From Sulfidibacterium sp964588415 (GTDB lineage Bacteria > Bacteroidota > Bacteroidia > Bacteroidales > F082): 29,309 bases of DNA. The stretch lies in contig CAZPPK010000017.1 of the NCBI GenBank assembly GCA_964588415.1, forward strand, positions 1 through 29,309. The letters run 5' to 3'. The position numbers and the translations under genes are program-made. The notes beneath the pieces are model-generated. The model saw nothing but the letters and a program-made list of their open reading frames with translations, did no database searches and was not told where the DNA came from. Below are positions 23,428 to 29,309 of this stretch, piece after piece (the stretch's first letter is position 1; the number at the start of each line of letters is the position of its first letter).

Positions 23428-25061
23428 GAAAGGTATTTTCCTACGATTGGCAAACGTCTTCCCATTCCAAATGCTTTTCCTGAAACCCTTAAAATTGGTG
23501 GTGTCTGGTGTCTTTTGTATTCGTTGATGTTAACGAGACGCAAAATTTTCTTTACCAGTTTTTCATCGAATCCCATAGCAATGATTTCCGAAGGTCCTTT
23601 TCGTAGCTCAATATATTGAAATAGGATTTTATCAAGTATGTCGTAGTCAGGCAACGAATCCTGGTCTTTTTGCCCGGGTTTTAATTCTGCAGAAGGCGCT
23701 TTCAGGAGTATGTTTTCAGGAATAACTTCTCCATTCCGGTTGATGTATCTTGCCAGTTCATAAACATCTGTTTTGTAAACGTCACCCAGCACAGACAATC
23801 CACCGTCCATATCGCCGTAAAGCGTTCCATAACCTACTGCAATTTCGCTTTTATTACTGGTATTCAATAGAATATATCCAAATTTATTGGATAGCGCCAT
23901 CAGGATAACACCGCGGATGCGGGCCTGCAGATTTTCTTCAGTAACATCAAACGGTTTACCCAGAAAATAAGGTTCCAAAGTTTTCTCCAATGTGTCAAAA
24001 GAGCTTTCGATGGGAATAATGTCGTGTGGCATCTCCAGATTTTTCACCAACACAAGAGAATCGCTGACGGAATGGTCTGATGAAAACTTCGAAGGAAGCA
24101 AAACGTTGTAAACATTTTTATTTCCCAGGGCTTCTGCTGCAAGGGCCGCTGTTACTGCTGAATCGATACCTCCCGAAAGGCCGAGAATGGCTCTGGTAAA
24201 TCCCAGTTTGCTGAAATAATTCCGGATGCCCATCACCAGCGCATCGTGGATCAAAGCTGATTTGGAAGACTTTTCACGGTTCATAGCGCCCTTAGCCTGA
24301 ATGGTTTCCTCCAGATCATAAACGCGAAGATCTTCATCAAAATAGTTTAGCACATCTACCACCTTGCCACCGGGAGCCATCACTACAGAACCACCGTCAA
24401 ACAGCAACTCTGTCTGGGCACCAACATGATTTACGTAAAATAGTGGAAGACTGTACTTTAAAGTGTTACGCCGTAAGATGTCTTCCCTTTTTTCGGCCTG
24501 CTCATAATTAAAAGGTGAGGCCGCAATATTGATCATAATATCGGGGTTGTGAACGATCAATTCTTCCATGGGATTGATGGTGTAGAGCCGGTTTCTTTCC
24601 ACATCCCAAATGTCTTCGCAAATGGTCAGGGCTATTTTTTTTCCTTTAAAATTGATGATCTCAAACTCCCGATTGGGTTCAAAATAACGGTATTCATCAA
24701 AAATATCGTAGTTTGGTAAGAGTGTTTTATGGATCACTTTTTTCACTTTCCCGTCTTCCAGAAAAGCAGCCGAATTGAACAACAGCTTTCCTTTTTTGTT
24801 ATTATTTGGTGTAGGCATCCCGACGATCGCGGCAATATTTTTACAGGAAGCAGCAATTTCGTCAACAGCTTTTTGCGCTTTGGCTACAAAATCTTCGAAT
24901 TCCAGAAAATCACGGGGTGGATAACCGGTAATAGCCAGCTCGGAAAAAACCACCAGGTCAGCTTTTAAGCTTTCTGCTTTTCTGATTGCTTTAAGAATTT
25001 TTTCCTTGTTATTATCAAAATTTCCAATGTGGAAATTTATTTGTGCCAATGCTATTTTCAA
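23424..25061 (-). CDS. nadE: Glutamine-dependent NAD+ synthetase, TTG start
   Basis: Last step of NAD biosynthesis: amidation of deamido-NAD with ATP, using ammonia from glutamine. The N-terminal nitrilase-type glutaminase has the triad E41 (FSELAITGYPP), K112 (HKTLLPNYD) and C148 (TICEDIWD). The C-terminal synthetase domain shows the PP-loop LSGGIDSAVTAALA and NKSEIAVGYGTLYGDMDGG. The length of 545 residues fits two-domain NadE. I set the start at a TTG at 25061, which yields the family-typical beginning MKIALAQINFHIG. A longer frame to 25088 is unlikely because its start would fall inside the promoter -7 element. Divergent from the barrel gene at 25189. Confidence 0.95.
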   Translation of the reverse strand: MKIALAQINFHIGNFDNNKEKILKAIRKAESLKADLVVFSELAITGYPPRDFLEFEDFVAKAQKAVDEIAASCKNIAAIVGMPTPNNNKKGKLLFNSAAFLEDGKVKKVIHKTLLPNYDIFDEYRYFEPNREFEIINFKGKKIALTICEDIWDVERNRLYTINPMEELIVHNPDIMINIAASPFNYEQAEKREDILRRNTLKYSLPLFYVNHVGAQTELLFDGGSVVMAPGGKVVDVLNYFDEDLRVYDLEETIQAKGAMNREKSSKSALIHDALVMGIRNYFSKLGFTRAILGLSGGIDSAVTAALAAEALGNKNVYNVLLPSKFSSDHSVSDSLVLVKNLEMPHDIIPIESSFDTLEKTLEPYFLGKPFDVTEENLQARIRGVILMALSNKFGYILLNTSNKSEIAVGYGTLYGDMDGGLSVLGDVYKTDVYELARYINRNGEVIPENILLKAPSAELKPGQKDQDSLPDYDILDKILFQYIELRKGPSEIIAMGFDEKLVKKILRLVNINEYKRHQTPPILRVSGKAFGMGRRLPIVGKYLS

Positions 25062-25085
25062 AATGCAAGTGTTTGAATTAAACAG

Positions 25086-25122
25086 CAAAAGTAAGGAATC
25101 GACGACAATTAATTCTCAAAAA
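25086..25122 (-). promoter_or_regulatory. Putative Bacteroidota promoter of nadE
   Basis: Minus-strand TACTTTTG at 25086-25093 with TTTTTG at 25117-25122, spacer 23 nt. It places transcription start just before the TTG start codon and rules out the 25088 start. Confidence 0.6.
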
Positions 25123-25147
25123 TTATCTAACTGAATACTTTTTTAAC

Positions 25148-25155
25148 TACTTTTG
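25148..25155 (+). promoter_or_regulatory. Putative -7 element of the barrel gene
   Basis: TACTTTTG, exact TAnnTTTG, 33 bp upstream of the ATG at 25189 and 55 bp from the opposing nadE element. No clear -33 TTG at the expected distance. Confidence 0.5.
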
Positions 25156-25188
25156 AGTTATTAACATAGCACACTAAAAACTAAGACA

Positions 25189-25803
25189 ATGAAAAAAATC
25201 ACTTTGCTTTTGGCTGCTGTCATGATGTCAGCGGTCATGTACGGTCAGTTTCATATCGGCCCACAGATTGGTTACACCACATCAAACCTTACTGCTAACG
25301 GAGCTGACATTCAGTCTAGCATGCATAATAATTTTGTAGTCGGGATATTTGCACGCATTGGAAATAAAGTTTATTTGCAGCCTGAGATAAACTACATTAC
25401 GCAGGGAAATACATTTAAATTTAACCGTGGTGCTATTCAGCAGAAAGTTAATTTAAAAGCTATTCAGGTTCCTTTGAGTCTTGGATTCCAGCTTTTAAAT
25501 CTTAAAGTGGTTAAATTGCGTGTTTTTGGAGGAGCAACTGCTAATTTTATTGTTAATAAAGATGTAAGCCCAGCGGAAGGTGTGAATATGACCGGTAATT
25601 ATCTGAGCGTAGATAATTTTAAAAACGCCAATTTTCAGTATCAGTTCGGTGCAGGTCTCGATATTTTCATGTTGACCCTTGACGTGAAGTATTATGGCGG
25701 AATTAGTGATTTTACTAACGGAAGCATGACTTACGGTGGGAGTTCGATATCTTCTTCCAAAGCAAATGCTTTCATGGTAACGCTTGGCTGGAAAATATTG
25801 TAA
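25189..25803 (+). CDS. Outer-membrane beta-barrel protein, PorT-like
   Basis: 204-residue exported protein. The signal peptide is KKITLLLAAVMMSAVMYGQ, cleaved near G19-Q20. The mature sequence begins FHIGPQIGYTTSNL and repeats amphipathic strands typical of the Bacteroidota outer-membrane barrel domain (PF13568-like), for example VYLQPEINYITQG, LRVFGGATANF, FQYQFGAGLDI and LDVKYYGGISDF. It ends on FMVTLGWKIL, an aromatic C-terminal strand as expected for a barrel. Function is not known; such proteins are structural or transport-related surface proteins. Followed by a strong terminator, so it is a single-gene unit. Confidence 0.82.
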   Translation: MKKITLLLAAVMMSAVMYGQFHIGPQIGYTTSNLTANGADIQSSMHNNFVVGIFARIGNKVYLQPEINYITQGNTFKFNRGAIQQKVNLKAIQVPLSLGFQLLNLKVVKLRVFGGATANFIVNKDVSPAEGVNMTGNYLSVDNFKNANFQYQFGAGLDIFMLTLDVKYYGGISDFTNGSMTYGGSSISSSKANAFMVTLGWKIL

Positions 25804-25824
25804 AATGATTTTGTTATAAAATAG

Positions 25825-25859
25825 AAAATGTCAGTACCAATGGTGCTGACATTTTTTTT
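25825..25859 (+). terminator. Rho-independent terminator after the barrel gene
   Basis: AAAATGTCAGTACC, loop AAT, GGTGCTGACATTTT: about 14 bp with one wobble pair, followed by more Ts. It ends 13 bp before the GldB-like start codon, so gldB must have its own promoter or depend on read-through. Confidence 0.85.
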
Positions 25860-25872
25860 GGAATATTTGCAT

Positions 25873-26877
25873 ATGAAAAGATTTCTGGTTACAACGGTTT
25901 TAGTGCTGTCAACATTTTTATTAATGCAATCCTGCAACCATCGTAAGACACATGGTCCGATTATCTCTGAATCGAAACTACCCAAAGTTTCTGTCAAAAT
26001 TCATCGTTATGGCAAGGCATTGTTTGGCCTTGATACGCTGCATTTCCAGGAAGGTTTGAAAAAACTAAAGAGATCTTTTCCTTATTTTCTTGATGCCAAT
26101 CTGGATGATACTGCTAATGTAAACCAGTTATTTCGTTATGTAACGGATACACAAATCGTACACGTTTATCATCAGACGATGAAGATTTTCCCGAATCTGG
26201 ATCCGCTTGAGCGGGAACTTTCTTCGGTTTTTTCCCACTTTAAATATTATTTTCCTAATTATCCAAGGCCACAGGTATTTTCCTATGTTTCAGATCTTTA
26301 TTATGAACATCCCATTCTGAGACGTGATTCAGTATTGGTAATCGCTTTGGATGATTACCTTGGACAAAATTATCTTCCTTATGAGGATCTGAATATTCCG
26401 GATTATCACCGCAGGTGTATGCAGAAGGCTTTTATCCCTGTCGATGTGATGAATGCCATTTACGATCACTATTTTTATCCCTTCATTCCTCCCGGTGACG
26501 TTCTGGACAAAATGATAAACGCCGGAAAGCGCCTCTATTTTTTGGATGCCATGATGCCGCTAACTCCCGATTCAGTAAAAATCGGTTATACCGGAAGCCA
26601 GATGAAATGGATGAAAAAACATAAAAAAGATGTCTGGGCTGTATTGGTTAAGGATAATTTATTGTATTCAACCGATTATATGACCATGAACAAATTGACA
26701 CAACCCGGCCCTTTTTCCGACGGGTTTTCTCGCAGCTCCCCGGCGGCGATGGGTAATTGGTTTGGGTGGCAAATGGTTCGTAAATATATGTCCAAATACC
26801 CGAAAACTACTTTGCTGCAATTGTTGAATATGAAGGACGCGCAAAGCATTCTTCAGAAATCAGGCTACAAACCTTAA
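25873..26877 (+). CDS. gldB: GldB-like gliding-motility lipoprotein
   Basis: 334-residue lipoprotein resembling GldB, which in Flavobacterium johnsoniae is needed for gliding motility; homologues also occur in non-gliding Bacteroidota, so motility cannot be concluded. The lipobox LMQSC ends at C21. The mature part starts with the family-type VSVKIHRYGKALFGLDTLHFQEGLKKL (cited as its recognisable motif IHRYGKALF...LDTLHF), then LKRSFPYFLD, FSHFKYYFPNYPRPQVFSYVSDL in the middle third, and LVIALDDYLGQNYLPYE. The ATG at 25873 is chosen because an upstream extension would start inside the terminator. nadE and gldB are also near each other in Flavobacteria as I recall, which supports the call. gldC is absent here. 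Confidence 0.85.
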   Translation: MKRFLVTTVLVLSTFLLMQSCNHRKTHGPIISESKLPKVSVKIHRYGKALFGLDTLHFQEGLKKLKRSFPYFLDANLDDTANVNQLFRYVTDTQIVHVYHQTMKIFPNLDPLERELSSVFSHFKYYFPNYPRPQVFSYVSDLYYEHPILRRDSVLVIALDDYLGQNYLPYEDLNIPDYHRRCMQKAFIPVDVMNAIYDHYFYPFIPPGDVLDKMINAGKRLYFLDAMMPLTPDSVKIGYTGSQMKWMKKHKKDVWAVLVKDNLLYSTDYMTMNKLTQPGPFSDGFSRSSPAAMGNWFGWQMVRKYMSKYPKTTLLQLLNMKDAQSILQKSGYKP

Positions 26878-26924
26878 CAATTAGATTGAAGAGCGATTGC
26901 CCCGATATTTCATTCAAAAATGAT

Positions 26925-26932
26925 TACATTTG
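26925..26932 (+). promoter_or_regulatory. Putative -7 element of the YifB-like gene
   Basis: TACATTTG, exact TAnnTTTG, 30 bp upstream of the ATG at 26962. It lies downstream of the longer ATG at 26920 and so argues for the later start. A TTG at 26897-26899 is a possible -33 with a long spacer. Confidence 0.45.
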
Positions 26933-26961
26933 TTGATTGTAAACCCAACAATGTTACTACC

Positions 26962-28500
26962 ATGCTTGTGAAAACTTACGGCAGCGCTATTTTTGGTATT
27001 GATGCCATGATTATCACCATCGAAGTGAATGTGGGAAAAGGTTCCAAATTTTTTCTGGTCGGTTTGCCTGATAACGCAGTAAAAGAGAGCCATGAAAGGA
27101 TTTTGGCAGCCTTAAGCAATGTTGACAAAAAATTTCCCCGCCAACGAGTGGTCATCAATATGGCTCCTGCCGATATCCGAAAAGAAGGTTCTGCTTATGA
27201 TCTGCCCATTGCCCTGGGTTTGCTTGCGGCTTCAAAACAAGTCTCTCAATCGCATGTAGATGAATATGTTATTATGGGTGAGCTTTCGCTGGATGGTGGG
27301 ATCAAACCCATCAAGGGGGCCCTTCCCATTGCCCTTGCGGCGAAAGCCAATGGCTTTAAAGGAGTGGTCGTTCCCTTTGAAAATGCAAGTGAAGCGGCCA
27401 TTGTAGATGGAATTGATGTTTATGGCGCGAGACACATCCTGGAAGTTTGTGATTTTATGGACGACATTGAAGCATTGGAAAAAGTCAATGTAAACCACGA
27501 AGATGCTTTTTTGGAAAAGCTAAATCATTTTGATTTTGATTTTTCCGAAGTAAAAGGCCAGGAGAATATCAAACGCGCATTGGAAATTGCTGCTGCCGGC
27601 GGCCATAATGCGATTATGATAGGGCCTCCGGGTTCCGGAAAAACCATGCTGGCAAAGCGCATTTCATCAATTTTACCACCGCTTTCGCTTTCCGAAGCTA
27701 TTGAAACTACCAAAATTCATTCGGTGGCAGGGACATTAAACGGCGAAACATCACTCGTCACAACCCGGCCTTTCCGCTCGCCGCACCATACTATCAGCGA
27801 TGCCGGACTTGTGGGAGGCGGAACCTACCCGCAACCAGGTGAGATTTCATTGGCGCAAAACGGAGTTTTGTTTCTGGATGAACTTCCTGAGTTTAAAAGA
27901 ACGGTACTGGAAGTGATGCGGCAACCCATGGAAGATCGTGTCGTTACCATTTCTCGGGCACGTGTTACCGTGGAATTTCCAGCAAGTTTTATGCTGGTGG
28001 CAGCGATGAATCCCTGTCCCTGTGGTTATTACAACCATCCTGAAAAAGCCTGTGTTTGTTCTCCCGGAGCAGTAAAGAAGTATCTGAATCGGATTTCAGG
28101 TCCTCTGTTTGATCGAATAGATCTTCATGTGGAAGTGGTTCCGGTTCCTTTTAAGGATTTGGCTGATGTTTCATCATCAGAGAAAAGCGCTGAAATAAGA
28201 AAAAGAGTTATTCGTGCACGGGCTGTTCAATTGGAACGTTACAAAAACAGTAAATCTGTTCATAACAACGCCCAGATGAATCATAATGATTTGAATAAAT
28301 TTTGCCAGATAAACGAAACGGGCAGGCAATTGTTGAAAACTGCCATGGAAAAGCTGAGTCTATCCGCACGGGCTTATGACCGGATTATTAAGGTTTCCAG
28401 AACTATTGCCGATTTGGATGGCAGCCCGGATATTAAAACCGAACATCTGGCGGAAGCCATACATTACAGAAGCCTCGATCGCGACAGTTGGGGAGAGTAA
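26962..28500 (+). CDS. YifB/ComM family Mg-chelatase-like ATPase
   Basis: 512-residue AAA+ protein of the YifB/ComM family; ComM in some naturally competent bacteria is a hexameric helicase that helps branch migration during DNA integration. The N-terminal ChlI-like domain begins LVKTYGSAIFGIDA and contains FFLVGLPDNAVKESHERI and INMAPADIRKEGSAYDLPIAL (its parts: GLPDNAVKE, APADIRKEG, YDLPIAL). The ATPase has Walker A GPPGSGKT at 221-228 and Walker B FLDELPEF with D306/E307. The cysteine-rich NPCPCGYYNHPEKACVC segment and the C-terminal helical domain with LSARAYDRI are conserved. No other competence genes are visible nearby. It converges on the LOG gene with a 9-bp gap. Confidence 0.94.
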   Translation: MLVKTYGSAIFGIDAMIITIEVNVGKGSKFFLVGLPDNAVKESHERILAALSNVDKKFPRQRVVINMAPADIRKEGSAYDLPIALGLLAASKQVSQSHVDEYVIMGELSLDGGIKPIKGALPIALAAKANGFKGVVVPFENASEAAIVDGIDVYGARHILEVCDFMDDIEALEKVNVNHEDAFLEKLNHFDFDFSEVKGQENIKRALEIAAAGGHNAIMIGPPGSGKTMLAKRISSILPPLSLSEAIETTKIHSVAGTLNGETSLVTTRPFRSPHHTISDAGLVGGGTYPQPGEISLAQNGVLFLDELPEFKRTVLEVMRQPMEDRVVTISRARVTVEFPASFMLVAAMNPCPCGYYNHPEKACVCSPGAVKKYLNRISGPLFDRIDLHVEVVPVPFKDLADVSSSEKSAEIRKRVIRARAVQLERYKNSKSVHNNAQMNHNDLNKFCQINETGRQLLKTAMEKLSLSARAYDRIIKVSRTIADLDGSPDIKTEHLAEAIHYRSLDRDSWGE

Positions 28501-28509
28501 AAACAGAAC

Positions 28510-29103
28510 TTAGTGGCCGCTTTCAACTTTGATGTCTTCAACCCATTTTCCCATGGAAAGCGGTTGATATTTTTGCATTTCTTTCATGAGTGTGGCAATG
28601 TTGTTCGAAACGATCAGATTCTTCCGGTATTCCGGCCTCACAAACCCGCATTCAACAGAGTGATCAAAAAATTCCAGTAATTTATCAAAATAGCCGTTCA
28701 CATTCAAAATTCCCAATGACTTATCATCGATGCGTAACTGGTTCATGATCATCACTTCAGAAAGTTCATCCAACGTTCCAAATCCTCCCGGCAAGGCGAT
28801 AAAACCATCGGAAAGCTCCACCATTTTTTGCTTTCTTTCCGACATGCTTTCTACCACGATCATTTGTGAAATATGATGATGCGCCACTTCTTTGTCTATG
28901 AGCAGTTGCGGCATCACGCCAATCACTTCTTTATGGTTTTCCAGTAATGTATCAGCAAGAATTCTCATCAGACCCACGCTGGCACCACCATAAACCAGGC
29001 TGATGTCATTGGAAACAAAATAGTCTGCAACTTCTTTTGCGGCCTGGCGATACTTTTTATCGTGGCCCATGCTGGAACCGCAAAACACACAAATCTTTAC
29101 CAT
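28510..29103 (-). CDS. LOG-family nucleoside 5'-monophosphate phosphoribohydrolase
   Basis: 197-residue Rossmann-fold protein of the TIGR00730/LOG family, which release a base from a nucleoside monophosphate; plant LOG enzymes activate cytokinins this way, and bacterial members act on AMP or similar nucleotides. The start MVKICVFCGSSMG at 29103 is family-typical. Other motifs are VYGGASVGLM (37-46), MSERKQKM around 87-94, and the catalytic PGGFGTLDE at 105-113. The usual Gly after GLM is replaced by R47, a small deviation near the nucleotide site. A longer frame to 29184 would span the promoter element and is rejected. The physiological substrate is not known. Confidence 0.9.
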   Translation of the reverse strand: MVKICVFCGSSMGHDKKYRQAAKEVADYFVSNDISLVYGGASVGLMRILADTLLENHKEVIGVMPQLLIDKEVAHHHISQMIVVESMSERKQKMVELSDGFIALPGGFGTLDELSEVMIMNQLRIDDKSLGILNVNGYFDKLLEFFDHSVECGFVRPEYRKNLIVSNNIATLMKEMQKYQPLSMGKWVEDIKVESGH

Positions 29104-29120
29104 AATTCTTAATTTGACCA

Positions 29121-29128
29121 CAAATGTA
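29121..29128 (-). promoter_or_regulatory. Putative -7 element of the LOG gene
   Basis: Minus-strand TACATTTG, exact TAnnTTTG, 17 bp upstream of the ATG at 29103. No good -33 match. Confidence 0.4.
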
Positions 29129-29216
29129 TCTAAAAACAGCCAATCATGATTTTGAAAAATCCTTGGGAGATGATTTATAATCAATCTGAAGTTTATTAGT
29201 GAAACTCTATTTTGAA

Positions 29217-29309
29217 AATCCGCGATAAGCGGAGCATTCGAAATAGTTAGTTGAACTAATCCCGCTTTTTCAGCGGGATATAGGTTAATACCCCGACCCT
29301 CTGGGTCGG
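29217..29309 (+). repeat. Three-hairpin repeat, divergent copy (cut by window edge)
   Basis: Same architecture as copies 1-3 but different stems: TCCGC/GCGGA (29219-29233), ATCCCGCT/AGCGGGAT (29259-29279), and CCGACCC/GGGTCGG (29293-29309). The flanking words AATCCGC, TAATCCCGC and AATACCCCG match the other copies. Stem sequences differ while pairing is kept, so the hairpins rather than the exact bases appear conserved. It lies upstream of the LOG gene and may continue beyond the window. Confidence 0.7.

Noticed and set aside
26920..26961. Upstream ATG for the YifB-like gene
   Set aside because: The extra 14 residues cover the promoter-like TACATTTG and are not part of the conserved N-terminus LVKTYGSAIFG.

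Overview
The window looks like chromosomal DNA of a Bacteroidota bacterium, probably from the Bacteroidales/Marinilabiliales side. Three things suggest this. Many genes have the Bacteroidota-type promoter element TAnnTTTG just upstream of the start. Shine-Dalgarno sequences are mostly weak, with dnaK a clear exception. The gene set is typical of the phylum: a GldB-like lipoprotein, PorT-like outer-membrane barrels, an rnpA-yidD-ctpA cluster, and topA with GR[FY]G C-terminal repeats instead of zinc fingers. No species can be named from sequence alone.

Layout. Positions 1-6237 (+): family I inorganic pyrophosphatase, topoisomerase I, an arginase-fold protein that has lost half its metal ligands, and release factor 3. 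Positions 6272-11871 (-): a ChaN-like protein, cytidine deaminase, and the tight group rnpA-yidD-ctpA-O-antigen ligase. Positions 11977-15944 (-): an LptF/LptG permease followed by two family-4 glycosyltransferases, a cell-envelope polysaccharide/LPS operon. Positions 16465-18381 (+): dnaK, whose stop codon is interrupted by an insertion sequence. Positions 18380-20217: that IS, 1838 bp, with an intact DDE transposase, 13-bp inverted repeats and a 4-bp target duplication. Positions 20420-22241 (-): an outer-membrane barrel and a frameshifted lipoprotein. Positions 22242-22629: a gene-free stretch with nested inverted repeats that I read as a candidate structured RNA. Positions 22630-28500: a SAM methyltransferase (+), NAD synthetase (-), an outer-membrane barrel (+), GldB-like lipoprotein (+) and a YifB/ComM ATPase (+). 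Positions 28510-29103 (-): a LOG-family phosphoribohydrolase.

Three nearly identical copies (about 95-100 bp) of an intergenic repeat lie at about 4464, 7149 and 16011, all in the same orientation. Each carries three short GC-rich hairpins. A fourth sequence at the right edge keeps the same three-hairpin layout with different stem sequences.

Most genes are ordinary housekeeping or envelope genes. The points most worth a second look are the IS insertion that rebuilds the dnaK stop codon, the candidate small RNA or switch at 22361-22487, the repeat family, and the degenerate arginase-like protein next to topA. I found no CRISPR array, tRNA, rRNA, or recognisable defence or toxin system.
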